NCBI RefSeq assembly: GCF_030504625.1
Contig: NZ_JAUKWH010000012.1
Span: 1 to 64,000 of the forward strand
Reading direction: 5' to 3'
DNA length: 64,000 bases
Source of the DNA: Neisseria sp. MVDL19-042950
Lineage (GTDB): Bacteria; Pseudomonadota; Gammaproteobacteria; Burkholderiales; Neisseriaceae
Shown here: positions 53,935 through 63,669 of the stretch, one piece after another
Layout of the letters: every line of letters starts with the position of its first letter
Numbering within the stretch: position 1 is the first letter of the stretch
Position numbers and translations under genes: made by a program
Notes under the pieces: generated by a model
What the model saw: the letters and a program-made list of their open reading frames with translations, nothing else
What the model was told of the DNA's origin: nothing
Database searches by the model: none

Positions 53935-54939
53935 TTACTTCAGCACCACCCGTATCCAACGGCTGACCCATATTTTCTGCTTTTGGGTGATCTGAGCCGT
54001 ATCCGGCGTGTAGTGGCGGTCGGGCAGTTGGGCAAAATCGAACACTTTGGGCAGCGGCGTGCCTTTTACCGCCGGATAAACCCACATTTCAGACGGCAAT
54101 GCTTTCTGCACTTCGCCGCTTTGCAGATAGCTCACCAACTTGGCCGCCAACGCAGGCTGTTTGGCACCGCGCAATACCGCCGCGCCTTCTACCTGACGGA
54201 AAACCGCGCCTTTCAAAAACAGGTTGCCGGTGGGCGGTGTTTGATACTTACCCTTACCGAAATGCACTTCGGCGGCCGGGCTGGTGGCATAGCTGACGAT
54301 CAGCGGGCGCGAACCGCCGTTTTGCGTGAAATCGGTATAATAGCCGTCGCTCCAGCTTTTCGAGATTTTCACGCCGTTTTTACGCATGTCGGCCCACCAC
54401 TTGAATGCCTGCTCTTCCCCCATGCCGGCAATATTGGCCATCAGAAAAGCCAAGCCGGGCGCGGAAGTGCCGGGGTTCGGGGCAACCAGCAGGTTTTTAT
54501 ATGCGGGTTTGGCTAAGTCGTCCAACGACTTCGGCAGCGGCAGGTTTTTCTGGTCGAACCATTTTTTATCGTAGTTCAACACCACATAAGCATAATCCAC
54601 TGCCGCCGCACCGGGCAGCGTAACGTCCGTAGCGGCCGAGCGCGGCTGCTGCACCGCCAAAATGCCGCTTTGGGCGGCCTTGCCGATGTTTACATTATCC
54701 AAACCATATACCGCATCAGCAATCGGCTTGGCACGGCTGAGAATCAGTTTGTTGAGCATTTCATTGCCGCTCCCCGCCTTGATAACGGTTACTTTGGCCT
54801 TGTTTTCACGCTCGAATTTAACAAACGCATTTTTAGGCAAACTGAACGAATTGTGCACCACCAAACGTACTTCGGTTTGTGCCCACGCATTCAAGCTGAA
54901 CAGCAACGCTCCCAAACTAAAAACAAATTTCTTATTCAT
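53935..54939 (-). CDS. thiB: thiamine ABC transporter substrate-binding protein
   Basis: A 334-residue periplasmic binding protein. The signal peptide ends at AWAQTEV. VRLVVHNSFSLPKNAFVKFERENKAKV, GSGNEMLNKLIL, the DNVNIGKA segment, the SWSDGYYTDFTQNGGSRPLIVSYATSPAAEV block and ALPSEMWVYPAVKG match ThiB, which delivers thiamine to ThiPQ. thiP and thiQ are not adjacent and no TPP riboswitch is visible in the 90-nt upstream gap. ATG 54939 has GGA 7 nt upstream; ATG 54945 and 54951 are alternatives. A related small-molecule or iron-type ligand cannot be excluded. Confidence 0.88.
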   Translation of the reverse strand: MNKKFVFSLGALLFSLNAWAQTEVRLVVHNSFSLPKNAFVKFERENKAKVTVIKAGSGNEMLNKLILSRAKPIADAVYGLDNVNIGKAAQSGILAVQQPRSAATDVTLPGAAAVDYAYVVLNYDKKWFDQKNLPLPKSLDDLAKPAYKNLLVAPNPGTSAPGLAFLMANIAGMGEEQAFKWWADMRKNGVKISKSWSDGYYTDFTQNGGSRPLIVSYATSPAAEVHFGKGKYQTPPTGNLFLKGAVFRQVEGAAVLRGAKQPALAAKLVSYLQSGEVQKALPSEMWVYPAVKGTPLPKVFDFAQLPDRHYTPDTAQITQKQKIWVSRWIRVVLK

Positions 54940-55029
54940 TGTCATTTCCATCTTAATAAGATAATCAAGTGTGTTAATATTTTTTGTTATATACGGCTAA
55001 CTTCTTCAATATAAAATATTTTAAATGTT

Positions 55030-55704
55030 ATGGATTGTCAAACGATTTGGTTGTTCGACCTCGACAACACCCTCCATCATGCCGACAACGGCATCTTTTA
55101 TTTAATCAACCGCCACATGACGGATTATCTTGCCCGCAAACTGGATTTGAGCACCGAAGCGGCATCGGCGCTGCGGCAGGATTACTGGCACCGCTACGGC
55201 GCAACGCTGGCGGGGTTGCAAAAACACCACCCCGAAATCTGCGTGGAAGAATTTTTACGACAAAGCCACCCTTTGCCTGAAATTCTGGCCGTACTGGTGC
55301 CGATGGAAAACACGATAGAAACTTTAGGCCGTCTGAAAGGTCGAAAAGCAATATTCTCCAACGGCCCCTCGTTTTACGTACAGGCGCTGGCCGATGCGCT
55401 GAATATCACGCCGTATTTCGATGCCCTCTTCGGCACCGACGATTTCGGCCTTTGCTACAAACCCGACGAACGGTCGTACCTCTCCGTTTGCCGCCGGCTG
55501 GATGCCCGCCCCGAAAACTGCATTATGATCGACGACAGTGCCGACAACCTTCATGCCGCCAAAGCCCTGAACATGCGCACGGTGTGGTTCGGCAGGCAGG
55601 CGCATCCGCTGCCGTTCGTCGATTTTGCCGCACCCGACATGGCGGCTCTGGCACGATGGGGCAAAGAAACGGACGAGTCGGATTCGTATGCTATCAATCA
55701 GTAA
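55030..55704 (+). CDS. HAD-family pyrimidine 5'-nucleotidase-like phosphatase
   Basis: A 224-residue cytoplasmic HAD hydrolase. Motif I WLFDLDNTLHHAD, motif II IFSNGPSFY, the conserved Lys in CYKPDERSY and motif IV CIMIDDSADNLHAAK are all present, with an alpha-helical cap between motifs I and II. The SDT1-like pyrimidine 5'-nucleotidase subgroup uses this pattern. It is not in an obvious operon. Substrate assignment is by family only. Confidence 0.9.
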   Translation: MDCQTIWLFDLDNTLHHADNGIFYLINRHMTDYLARKLDLSTEAASALRQDYWHRYGATLAGLQKHHPEICVEEFLRQSHPLPEILAVLVPMENTIETLGRLKGRKAIFSNGPSFYVQALADALNITPYFDALFGTDDFGLCYKPDERSYLSVCRRLDARPENCIMIDDSADNLHAAKALNMRTVWFGRQAHPLPFVDFAAPDMAALARWGKETDESDSYAINQ

Positions 55705-55760
55705 ACAAATTGATTAAAATGACGGTCGGATTCCACATCAAATCTTTCAAAGGAAAAATC

Positions 55761-56072
55761 ATGCGTTCTATCGTCTTACTGCTGGCCCTCTCCGCTTTGG
55801 GCGGCTGCTCTTGGGAAACCTACCAAACCGCCGACGGCCATACCTCGCTGCGTCAAAAATACGAACCCGGCACGCCCGTGTATTATCAAGACGGTTCATA
55901 TTCCCGCAACATGAAATACAACCAATTCCGCCCCGAACAACGCGCCATCACGCGCAGCAGCGATGCGACCGAAGTGCGCGGCACAAACTGGAAAAAACCC
56001 GGAGCGCCGACACAGGAAGCCTCCGCTCCCGAGCCGACGGAACAAGTGCCTGCCGACATACAGCAGCAATAA
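55761..56072 (+). CDS. small predicted lipoprotein
   Basis: A 103-residue lipoprotein with signal MRSIVLLLALSALGGC (lipidation at Cys16). The mature part is hydrophilic, starting SWETYQTADGHTSLRQKYEPG, with a Pro/Glu-rich C-terminus and no recognised domain. RBS AAAGGAAA lies 6 nt before the ATG. The frame is open far upstream, but that region overlaps the HAD gene. Function is unknown. Confidence 0.82.
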   Translation: MRSIVLLLALSALGGCSWETYQTADGHTSLRQKYEPGTPVYYQDGSYSRNMKYNQFRPEQRAITRSSDATEVRGTNWKKPGAPTQEASAPEPTEQVPADIQQQ

Positions 56073-56116
56073 TTCCGAACATGCCGCCGTAAGGCATATT
56101 CCTTAACGTATCCGAC

Positions 56117-56176
56117 AGGCCGTCTGAAAAGTTTCAGCCCCGCAGAAACTGCGTGGTGCCGGTTTTCAGACGGCAT
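56117..56176 (+). terminator. DUS-pair hairpin before glmU
   Basis: AGGCCGTCTGAAAA and TTTTCAGACGGCA with a 30-nt loop that contains its own GTTTC/GAAAC helix. Confidence 0.55.
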
Positions 56177-56211
56177 CTGCACAATCCACCTTTATAGAAT
56201 AAGGCACAATC

Positions 56212-57588
56212 ATGAGCCAATCCCCCTTACACGTCGTTATCCTCGCAGCCGGCAAAGGCACGCGCATGTATTCCAAACTTCCCAAAGTGTTGCACGAAAT
56301 CGGCGGCGAACCGATGGTGCAGCGGGTAATCGACACCGCCGGAAGCCTTAATCCGCAAAGCATCAACGTGGTGATCGGCCACGGTAAAGAGCAGGTTTTG
56401 GCGCGGGTAAAACGCGATGTGAACTGGGTGGAACAAACCGAACAGCTCGGCACCGGCCACGCCGTCAAAACGGCCCTGCCGCACCTGCCTAAAGAAGGCC
56501 GCACGCTCGTGCTTTACGGCGACGTGCCGCTTACCGATGCCGACACCCTGCACAAACTGCTCGAAGCCGCCGGCAACGAAGTCGGCCTGCTGACCGACGT
56601 GCTGGACGACCCCACAGGCTACGGCCGCATCATCCGCGAAGGCGGCAAAGTGGTGGCGATCGTCGAAGAAAAAGATGCCGATACCGCCCAAAAAGCCGTG
56701 AAAGAAACCAACACCGGCATTCTCGTACTGCCCAACGCCAAGCTCGAAGGCTGGCTGAACGCCCTGCAAAGCAACAACGCCCAAGGCGAATACTACTTAA
56801 CCGACCTGATCGCACTCGCCAATTCAGACGGCATCGCCGTCCACCCCGTGCAGGTTGCCGCCTCTTACTTGGCGGCGGGCGTAAACAACAAAGTGCAGCT
56901 TGCCGAGCTGGAGCGCATTTTCCAAAACAATCAGGCGCAAGCCTTGCTCAAAGCCGGCGTTACCCTGCGCGACCCCGCACGCTTCGATTTGAGAGGCCGT
57001 CTGAAACACGGCCAAGATGTCGTGATTGACGTAAACGTAGTGATTGAAGGCGATGTCGAACTGGGCGACGACGTAGAAATCGGCGCCAACTGCTTGATTA
57101 AAAACGCCAAAATCGCTTCCGGCACCCAAATCGCTCCCTTCTCGCACCTCGAAGGCTGCGAAGTCGGCGAAGATGCCCGCATCGGCCCGTTCGCCCGTTT
57201 GCGCCCCAATGCCAAACTCGCCGCCGACGTACACATCGGCAACTTCGTCGAAGTGAAAAACACTGTGATGGGCAAAGGCAGCAAAGCCAACCACCTCACT
57301 TACTTGGGCGATGCCGAAATCGGCAGCAAAACCAATATCGGCGCGGGCACCATCACCGCCAACTACGACGGCGTGAACAAACACAAAACCCACATCGGCG
57401 ACGACGTGCGCATCGGCTCCAACGTCGTGCTCGTGGCTCCGGTGAAACTGGGCAACAAAGTTACTATCGGTGCAGGCAGCTCGATTACCAAAACTTGCGC
57501 GGACAACACCCTCGTCCTCGCCCGCGCCCGCCAAACCGTGATTGAAGGCTGGATACGGCCGGAGAAAAGCGATAAGAAAACTTCTTGA
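56212..57588 (+). CDS. glmU: bifunctional UDP-GlcNAc pyrophosphorylase / glucosamine-1-P acetyltransferase
   Basis: A 458-residue cytoplasmic enzyme making UDP-GlcNAc for peptidoglycan and lipooligosaccharide. The N-terminal uridyltransferase domain has [25 protein letters not shown] and [12 protein letters not shown]. The C-terminal left-handed beta helix (about 255-440) has hexapeptide repeats and the acetyltransferase active region [19 protein letters not shown]. The gene lies 183 nt upstream of glmS, which makes its precursor. Confidence 0.97.
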   Translation: MSQSPLHVVILAAGKGTRMYSKLPKVLHEIGGEPMVQRVIDTAGSLNPQSINVVIGHGKEQVLARVKRDVNWVEQTEQLGTGHAVKTALPHLPKEGRTLVLYGDVPLTDADTLHKLLEAAGNEVGLLTDVLDDPTGYGRIIREGGKVVAIVEEKDADTAQKAVKETNTGILVLPNAKLEGWLNALQSNNAQGEYYLTDLIALANSDGIAVHPVQVAASYLAAGVNNKVQLAELERIFQNNQAQALLKAGVTLRDPARFDLRGRLKHGQDVVIDVNVVIEGDVELGDDVEIGANCLIKNAKIASGTQIAPFSHLEGCEVGEDARIGPFARLRPNAKLAADVHIGNFVEVKNTVMGKGSKANHLTYLGDAEIGSKTNIGAGTITANYDGVNKHKTHIGDDVRIGSNVVLVAPVKLGNKVTIGAGSSITKTCADNTLVLARARQTVIEGWIRPEKSDKKTS

Positions 57589-57603
57589 AATTTCTACAGT
57601 CTC

Positions 57604-57647
57604 TTTTTCAGACGGCCTCAAGCCTTCTATACAGGCCGTCTGAAAAA
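57604..57647 (+). terminator. DUS-pair terminator between glmU and glmS
   Basis: TTTTTCAGACGGCCT and AGGCCGTCTGAAAAA, 15-bp arms with a 14-nt loop. A further single DUS follows at 57711. Confidence 0.75.
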
Positions 57648-57771
57648 CATAAAGCGAAATGAATTTAAAGAAAACAAACCGATGATTTGTTTTCCCTTAC
57701 CTTTCCCGTCAGGCCGTCTGAACGTCAGCCGGGCTGATTTATTTCCAACCACTTGATACTAAGGAACAATT

Positions 57772-59607
57772 ATGTGCGGTATCGTCGGCGCCATCCGCGC
57801 CAACCACAATGTAGTGGACTTTCTCACCGACGGCTTGAAACGCCTTGAATACAGGGGTTACGACTCCTCGGGCATCGCCGTTAATTCGGATAACAAAATC
57901 AAGCGTGTGCGCCGTGTCGGCCGTGTCGCCCTGATGGAAGAAGCCGCCAGAGAGCGCGGCATGTTCGGCCATATCGGCATCGGCCATACGCGCTGGGCCA
58001 CCCACGGCGGCGTTACCGAACCGAACGCCCACCCCCATATTTCCAGCGGCACGATTGCGGTGGTGCACAACGGCATCATCGAAAACTTTGAAGAAGAGCG
58101 CACCCGCCTGCAAAAACTCGGCTATGTGTTTGAATCGCAAACCGATACCGAAGTGATTGCACACAGCGTAACCCACGAATATCTGCAAAACGGCGACCTG
58201 TTTGCATCGGTAGAAGCCGCCTGCAAACGCTTCCACGGCGCATTTGCCATTGCCGTGATGGCGCAGGACAACACGGAAAACATGGTAGTTGCACGCATGG
58301 GCTGCCCGCTGCTGGTTGCCTTCGGTGAAGACGAAACCTTTATCGCCTCCGACGTTTCCGCCGTGATCGCCTTTACCCGCAACATCGCCTACCTTGAAGA
58401 CGGCGACATCGCCCTCTTGAGTGCCAAAGGCATCGAAAAACTGATGGATAAAAACGGCAAACCTGCCGAGCGCAAAGTGAAAGTATCCGAGTTGTCGCTG
58501 GCTTCGCTCGAACTCGGCCCGTACAGCCACTTCATGCAAAAAGAAATCCACGAACAGCCGCGCGCAATTGCCGATACCGCCGAAGTATTCTTGGAAGGCG
58601 GCTTCGAGCCGGAAAACTTCGGCCCCAAAGCGCGTGAAGTGTTCGACGAAATCGACAGCATCAAAATCCTCGCCTGCGGCACTTCTTTCTACTCGGCCCT
58701 CACCGCCAAATACTGGCTGGAAAGCATTGCCAAAGTGCCGACCGACGTAGAAATCGCCAGCGAATACCGCTACCGCGACGTGATCGCCAACCCCAAACAA
58801 CTGGTGATTACCATTTCCCAGTCGGGCGAAACCCTCGACACCATGGAAGCCTTGAAATACGCCCAGTCGCTCGGCCACAAACACAGCCTTTCCATCTGCA
58901 ACGTGATGGAATCCGCCCTGCCGCGTGAAAGCGAATTGGTGCTGTACACCCGCGCCGGTGCCGAAATCGGCGTAGCGTCCACCAAAGCCTTCACCACCCA
59001 ACTGGTGGTATTGTTCGGCTTGGCCGTTACCTTGGGCAAAATGCGCGGCCACGTTTCCGAAACGCAGGCGCAGGAATACACCGAAGAACTGCGCCAACTG
59101 CCCGGCAGCATTCAACATGTGCTCAACCTCGAGCCGCAAATTACCGCATGGTCTCAAAAATTCGCTTCTAAAAACAGCGCGTTGTTCCTCGGCCGCGGCA
59201 TTCACTACCCGATTGCGCTCGAGGGTGCGTTGAAGCTGAAAGAAATCACCTACATCCACGCCGAAGCCTACCCCGCGGGCGAACTGAAGCACGGCCCGTT
59301 GGCCTTAGTGGATGAAAACATGCCGGTGGTGGTGATTGCGCCCAACGATATGCTGCTTGATAAAGTAAAAGCCAACATGCAGGAAGTCGGCGCACGCGGC
59401 GGCGAACTGTTTGTGTTTACCGACCTCGACAGCAACTTCAACGAAGACAAAGGCGTGCACGTTATCCGCACCCCGCGCCATGTCGGCGTGCTGTCGCCCA
59501 TCGTGCACACCATTCCCGTGCAGCTTCTGGCCTACCATGCCGCACTCGCACGCGGCACCGATGTCGACAAACCGCGCAATCTGGCCAAATCGGTTACGGT
59601 GGAATAA
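57772..59607 (+). CDS. glmS: glutamine--fructose-6-phosphate aminotransferase
   Basis: A 611-residue enzyme that commits fructose-6-phosphate to amino sugars. The N-terminal glutaminase begins MCGIVGAIR with Cys2 as nucleophile, then [16 protein letters not shown]. Two SIS isomerase domains follow ([68 protein letters not shown]). The C-terminus [11 protein letters not shown] is the conserved catalytic tail. No glmS ribozyme is visible upstream, as expected outside Firmicutes. Confidence 0.98.
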   Translation: MCGIVGAIRANHNVVDFLTDGLKRLEYRGYDSSGIAVNSDNKIKRVRRVGRVALMEEAARERGMFGHIGIGHTRWATHGGVTEPNAHPHISSGTIAVVHNGIIENFEEERTRLQKLGYVFESQTDTEVIAHSVTHEYLQNGDLFASVEAACKRFHGAFAIAVMAQDNTENMVVARMGCPLLVAFGEDETFIASDVSAVIAFTRNIAYLEDGDIALLSAKGIEKLMDKNGKPAERKVKVSELSLASLELGPYSHFMQKEIHEQPRAIADTAEVFLEGGFEPENFGPKAREVFDEIDSIKILACGTSFYSALTAKYWLESIAKVPTDVEIASEYRYRDVIANPKQLVITISQSGETLDTMEALKYAQSLGHKHSLSICNVMESALPRESELVLYTRAGAEIGVASTKAFTTQLVVLFGLAVTLGKMRGHVSETQAQEYTEELRQLPGSIQHVLNLEPQITAWSQKFASKNSALFLGRGIHYPIALEGALKLKEITYIHAEAYPAGELKHGPLALVDENMPVVVIAPNDMLLDKVKANMQEVGARGGELFVFTDLDSNFNEDKGVHVIRTPRHVGVLSPIVHTIPVQLLAYHAALARGTDVDKPRNLAKSVTVE

Positions 59608-60007
59608 GCGAATTGCAAGAGGCCGTCTGAATGGCGGAATGATTCCGTCGTTCTAAAATAAACAAGGTTCCGAGCCGGCAGGGTTATCCTGTTGCTTGGA
59701 ACCTTAATTATTTAAAAGAAAACGATGTGCACCCCGTCGCCAATAATCGGCCTTACACCATTTCGCCGCATGAATCGGCAAAGCAATTGCAGCGAATATT
59801 CGTGGTAAAGCATAAACGGCGGCAGGCTTAGGAATGCTTTTCGCCGCCACAGATTCGATCTGTTACCCCGCACGAACGGTTTTCAGACGGCCTTTTTGCA
59901 TTTCAACAAACATTCCGCAAGCCGTATCACCGTTCTGCAACCATGTTTTTCTCAATCCCATAAGCCGTTATAATTCCGCATCTTTAACCACGCCGTCTGA
60001 AAACATC
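59608..60007. other. glmS-to-patatin intergenic region
   Basis: About 400 bases without a gene. It has three single DUS copies (59621, 59881, 59991 areas) and a terminator-like hairpin at 59664-59705. Confidence 0.55.
59664..59705 (+). terminator. probable glmS terminator
   Basis: AAGGTTCCGAGC pairs with GCTTGGAACCTT (12 bp with one G-T wobble) around an 18-nt loop; followed by AATTATTTAAAA. Confidence 0.6.
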
Positions 60008-60904
60008 ATGAGCAAACGATATTCCCGCCGCACTTTATTGGCTGCCGCCGCAATGCTGGTTCTGGCCGCCTGCGGAACCGCCACCCAACCCAAACCGCGC
60101 CCCGCTCCTTCGGTACAGACCAAGCCCAAAGCGGTGGTCGGGCTGGCACTCGGCGGCGGCGCGTCGAAAGGCTTTGCCCACATCGGCGTGCTTAAAGTTT
60201 TGCAAGCGAACAATATTCCCGTCAATATCGTTACCGGCACCAGTGCGGGTTCGATTGTCGGCAGCCTCTACGCCAGCGGTATGTCGCCCTACCGTTTGGA
60301 ATTGGAAGCGGAAATTCTGGGCAAAACCGATTTGGTGGATTTAACCCTTTCCACCACCGGTTTCATCAAAGGCGAGAAACTGCAAAACTACATCAACCAA
60401 AAAGTAGGCAACCGCCCGCTGCAAACCCTGCCGGTTAAATTCGCCGCCGTCGCCACCGATCTGAACACCGGCAAGATGGTTAGTTTCAACCGCGGCAACG
60501 TCGGCCAAGCGGTGCGCGCGTCGGTGAGCATTCCCAATGTGTTCCAGCCTGCGGTTATCGGCAACCGGCGTTACGTCGACGGGGGTTTGGCCGCACCGGT
60601 GCCGGTTAGCGCCGCCAAAAATCTGGGGGCAAATTTTGTGATTGCGGTGGATATTTCCGCCAAACCCGCCAAACTTTCCGATGCCGGCTTTTTTGCGTAT
60701 CTCGACCAAAGCCTGAACATCATGAGTACCGCCGCACTGCAAAACGAGCTGGCCAAAGCCGACATCGTGATTAAGCCGCAAGTGCAGCATTTAGGCGCGG
60801 TGGGCGGTTTCGACCAGAAAACCCAAGCCATCAAGCTCGGCGAACAGGCGGCTCTGGCGGCTTTGCCTGAAATCAAGCGCAAGCTGGCGGCGTATAAACG
60901 TTAA
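60008..60904 (+). CDS. patatin-like phospholipase lipoprotein
   Basis: A 298-residue lipoprotein. The signal MSKRYSRRTLLAAAAMLVLAAC gives Cys22. The patatin domain has the oxyanion glycine run LALGGGASKGFAHIGVL, the nucleophile serine in VTGTSAGSIVGSLYASG and the catalytic aspartate in YVDGGLAAPVPV. RssA-like family, predicted to hydrolyse lipids or esters at the cell envelope. ATG 60008 is required to place the lipobox; the open frame to 59834 is unlikely. Its natural substrate is unknown. Confidence 0.92.
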   Translation: MSKRYSRRTLLAAAAMLVLAACGTATQPKPRPAPSVQTKPKAVVGLALGGGASKGFAHIGVLKVLQANNIPVNIVTGTSAGSIVGSLYASGMSPYRLELEAEILGKTDLVDLTLSTTGFIKGEKLQNYINQKVGNRPLQTLPVKFAAVATDLNTGKMVSFNRGNVGQAVRASVSIPNVFQPAVIGNRRYVDGGLAAPVPVSAAKNLGANFVIAVDISAKPAKLSDAGFFAYLDQSLNIMSTAALQNELAKADIVIKPQVQHLGAVGGFDQKTQAIKLGEQAALAALPEIKRKLAAYKR

Positions 60905-60930
60905 AAGCCTGCCGTACAACTTCCCGAGAA

Positions 60931-60969
60931 GCCAAGAGGCCGTCTGAAATTTTCAGACGGCCTCTTGGC
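60931..60969 (+). terminator. long DUS-pair terminator after the patatin gene
   Basis: Perfect 19-bp arms (GCCAAGAGGCCGTCTGAAA and complement) around one T, 26 nt after the stop. Confidence 0.85.
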
Positions 60970-61113
60970 AACCGAACTTGCTTGAAAACCCGACCAATCT
61001 TTCATGGCCGGAAAACCGAATCTTCGCCACCCAAGCGGCAAAATAAGAAAAAGCAAACCAATGCTATGGGATATTACATTATCCCGCTATAAAAGCACCC
61101 GACCTCCCGAGCA

Positions 61114-61587
61114 TCACGCATCGGCCATTTTTTCATCTAAAAACGCCAACGCAAACTGAACGGACTGCGCGCGGATGCTGTCGCGATCGCCGGAGAACAA
61201 AGTGGTTTTCGCCCAAATCCGATGCTTGGTCGCCAAGCCGAACCATACCGTGCCGACAGGTTTCTCATCGCTGCCGCCGGTCGGCCCGGCAATGCCCGAG
61301 ATGCTCAAGGCAAAATCGGCTTTGGCGGTAAGCAGTGCCCCCAAAGCCATTTCGCGCACGGTTTCTTCACTCACCGCGCCGTAAAAATCCAGCGTATTGG
61401 CCTTCACCCCCAAAAGCTGCTGCTTGGCGGCGTTGCTGTAAGTAACAAAACCGGTTTCAAACCATGCCGAACTGCCGGGAAGTTTGGTCAACTCGGCAGC
61501 CAGCAGGCCGCCGGTACAGGATTCGGCACAGGTAACGGTATGCCCGCGTTCGACAAGGCGGGCGGTTATGGATTCTAAAATGTTCAT
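61114..61587 (-). CDS. pncC: nicotinamide-nucleotide amidohydrolase (CinA C-terminal type)
   Basis: A 157-residue stand-alone CinA_C enzyme that deamidates NMN in pyridine-nucleotide salvage. TCAESCTGGLLAAELTKLPGSSAWFETGFVTYSN, the LALSISGIAGPTGG region and PVGTVWFGLA are family signatures. The N-terminal molybdopterin-binding domain of full CinA is absent, as in E. coli PncC. Confidence 0.95.
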   Translation of the reverse strand: MNILESITARLVERGHTVTCAESCTGGLLAAELTKLPGSSAWFETGFVTYSNAAKQQLLGVKANTLDFYGAVSEETVREMALGALLTAKADFALSISGIAGPTGGSDEKPVGTVWFGLATKHRIWAKTTLFSGDRDSIRAQSVQFALAFLDEKMADA

Positions 61588-61750
61588 TTCATGGCTTTCT
61601 TTTCATGTTGTCAGGCGGCCGAAACGGGGTTTTCAGACGGCCTGAAATTTTGCAACCTGCTTTCTATACCAGACCGTTAAAAGCAATCTTTGGTTTCCAA
61701 CAGCATAACAAATCCGGATATTTTTACGAAGCGGGTTTTACGGCGGTATG

Positions 61751-61813
61751 GCCAATAAACTTCCGACTGCTACGGCGTTGCCGCGCCTTGCATCAAAGAT
61801 AAGTTTGTTTGCC
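61751..61813. repeat. Correia-like short repeat, copy 2
   Basis: CAATAAACTT and AAGTTTGTTT are near-inverted ends around CTACGGCGTTGCCGCGCCTTGC, which shares most of its sequence with the centre of copy 1 (50674-50728) and with Correia cores. Confidence 0.6.
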
Positions 61814-61837
61814 GCATATGCCCGCTTTGCCGCAAAA

Positions 61838-61885
61838 AGGCCGTCTGAAAACCTTTAGCTCCGCAGGCTGGTTTTCAGACGGCCT
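61838..61885 (-). terminator. DUS-pair terminator after ftsX
   Basis: AGGCCGTCTGAAAAC and GTTTTCAGACGGCCT, 15-bp arms with an 18-nt loop, 15 nt after the ftsX stop on the minus strand. Confidence 0.8.
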
Positions 61886-61900
61886 CCAACCGCGAACGGC

Positions 61901-62815
61901 TTATCTTTTCGCTTTAAATCCCAGCAAATGCTGCTGCGTTGCCAACCATGCGCCGGCCATGCCGAGGGCGGCCACCACCGCCAATACCAGCAACACTTCC
62001 CATAAATGGAAATAACGCCAAGCAATATTGAGGCCGTAGGGTTTGAAAATCTGATTGACCAGCGGCTGCGACACATTTACCAGCCACGCACACAAACCGA
62101 GGCTCACTGCCACCGACAGCACGCTCTGCCATGCGGCCTGATAGAGGAACGGACGGCGGATAAACGAGGCAGGCGCGCCCAAAAGTTTAGTGATTTCGAT
62201 TTCTTCTTTGCGGCTGAGAATTTGCAGACGGATGGTGTTGTGCGCCACCAAAACAAACGCCACGCTCAGGGTAACGGCTAAAAACCAGAAGATTTTATGC
62301 ACGAAGTTGTTGATTTGATAAAGCGTCTGCATCCATTCGGTGTCGAGTTTGGCCGCTTCCACCATCGGCAGTTCGCCCAAATCTTTTTGCAGGGCCGTCA
62401 TTTCTTCCGGCGGCGTAGCGGCATCGGGGGTAACGATAAACACGTCGGGCAGCGGGTTTTCATCGAGCATGGACACCAAATCCTGCCCGCCCATGCTGGT
62501 TTGCAGCTCTTCCAAGCCTTTCTGCTTGCCGATAAATTCGCTTTTGGTGATGCGCGTATCTTTGGCCAGCAGGGATTTCACGGCTTCGTTGTCGGCTTCA
62601 TCCGCGTTCAGCTCCATATACAGCGTAATCTGCGGCGACTCGTTGAGCTTGCCCAACACGGCCTGCGAGCTTTGTACGCCGAGATAAAGCGTGAGCGGCA
62701 GCGTCATCGCCACGGCCAGCATCAGCAAAATCAGCAGCGTGCCCACGGGCTGTTTCAGCAACTGCCGGGTGGCGTTGGCGGCGGCATCGAGGTGGAGCGA
62801 CAAATAATGATTCAT
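61901..62815 (-). CDS. ftsX: cell-division protein FtsX
   Basis: A 304-residue inner-membrane component of FtsEX, which couples ATP hydrolysis to septal peptidoglycan hydrolase activation. A cytoplasmic N-terminus, one helix (about 25-45), a periplasmic domain, then three C-terminal helices (about 170-300) give the four-helix FtsX pattern, with FVLVAHNTIRLQILSRKEEIEITKLLGAP as family signature. ATG 62815 overlaps the ftsE stop (ATGA). The frame continues upstream antisense and in-phase only by chance. Confidence 0.95.
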   Translation of the reverse strand: MNHYLSLHLDAAANATRQLLKQPVGTLLILLMLAVAMTLPLTLYLGVQSSQAVLGKLNESPQITLYMELNADEADNEAVKSLLAKDTRITKSEFIGKQKGLEELQTSMGGQDLVSMLDENPLPDVFIVTPDAATPPEEMTALQKDLGELPMVEAAKLDTEWMQTLYQINNFVHKIFWFLAVTLSVAFVLVAHNTIRLQILSRKEEIEITKLLGAPASFIRRPFLYQAAWQSVLSVAVSLGLCAWLVNVSQPLVNQIFKPYGLNIAWRYFHLWEVLLVLAVVAALGMAGAWLATQQHLLGFKAKR

Positions 62816-63465
62816 GATGCAAACCTGCCTTCCTGCAAACGTAAAATGCGATGGCCGTAATCCGCCATCAGGGTTTCGTCGTGCGCAGCCACGATCACGG
62901 TGGTGCCGACTTCGTGGAAGGTTTTGAAAAGCTCCATAATATCGAGGGCATAGGCGCGGTCGAGGTTGGCCGACGGCTCGTCGGCAATCAAGAGGCTGGG
63001 CTGATGGACGACGGCGCGGGCAATGCACAAACGCTGCTGTTCGCCGCCGGAAAGGGTAATCGGATCGGAAAGCTCGCGCCCGCCCAAACCCACTTTTTCA
63101 ATCGCAATCCGCGCGCGGGTTTCGGCTTGTTTGGCATCGTAACCGATGATGCGCAGCGGCAGCAGCACGTTTTGCAGCACGTTGCGGTCGAACAGGATTT
63201 TGTGTTCTTGAAACACAATGCCGATATGCTGGCGCATGAAGCCGATTTGGTTGTCGTTGAGGCTGCCGATGTCTTGGTTGTTCATCCACACTTTGCCTTC
63301 GGTGGGCTTGGTAATGCCCGCAATCAGTTTGAGCACGGTGGATTTGCCCGCACCGGAATGGCCGGCCACGAAAATCATCTCGCCTTTGTCGATTTTGAAG
63401 CTGACGTTTTTCAACGCTTGAAAACCGCCGGGATAGGTTTTGGAAACTTGCTCGAAACGAATCAT
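62812..63465 (-). CDS. ftsE: cell-division ATP-binding protein FtsE
   Basis: A 217-residue ABC ATPase partner of FtsX. MIRFEQVSKTYPGGFQALKNVSFKI is typical. Walker A is GHSGAGKSTVLKL, the Q-loop is IGIVFQEHKIL, the signature LSGGEQQRLCIARA, Walker B LLIADEPSANLD, and the switch His is in VIVAAHDETL. It stands first in the ftsEX operon and diverges from the BolA-family gene. Confidence 0.97.
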   Translation of the reverse strand: MIRFEQVSKTYPGGFQALKNVSFKIDKGEMIFVAGHSGAGKSTVLKLIAGITKPTEGKVWMNNQDIGSLNDNQIGFMRQHIGIVFQEHKILFDRNVLQNVLLPLRIIGYDAKQAETRARIAIEKVGLGGRELSDPITLSGGEQQRLCIARAVVHQPSLLIADEPSANLDRAYALDIMELFKTFHEVGTTVIVAAHDETLMADYGHRILRLQEGRFAS

Positions 63466-63488
63466 GAATTTTCTCGTAGGAAGGTTGG

Positions 63489-63525
63489 TTTCAGACGGCC
63501 TTTGTTGCCGACAGGCCGTCTGAAA
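63489..63525. repeat. inverted DUS pair upstream of ftsE
   Basis: TTTCAGACGGCCT and AGGCCGTCTGAAA flank an 11-nt loop in the divergent ftsE/BolA intergenic region. With no gene ending here, it is more likely an uptake signal than a terminator. Confidence 0.6.
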
Positions 63526-63607
63526 ATCATTGAGACCGATTATACCGAATAATGTTGCCGCTGTTCAGCCGCCGCAGTCAGGCAGAATCTTATATAATGC
63601 AACGTAT

Positions 63608-63648
63608 TTTTCAGACGGCCCCGGCTTTCCGCAGGCCGTCTGAAAACC
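63608..63648. repeat. second inverted DUS pair upstream of the BolA-family gene
   Basis: TTTTTCAGACGGCC and GGCCGTCTGAAAA with a 14-nt loop, 22 nt before the BolA-family start codon. Confidence 0.6.
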
Positions 63649-63669
63649 GTTTTTTCAAAAGGAACCCCC

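Larger units (their letters stand above)
61588..61900. other. spacer between pncC and ftsX
   Basis: About 310 bases without a gene: one DUS near 61633, the second Correia-like repeat (61751-61813) and the ftsX terminator (61838-61885). Confidence 0.55.

Noticed and set aside
54940-55029. possible TPP riboswitch before thiB
   Set aside because: The gap is only 90 nt and lacks the conserved CTGAGA and related THI-box sequences.
57739-59292. 517-codon open frame on the minus strand
   Set aside because: It lies entirely antisense to glmS, a certain gene, and reads as Phe/Val/His-rich low-complexity sequence typical of shadow frames of GC-rich codons.
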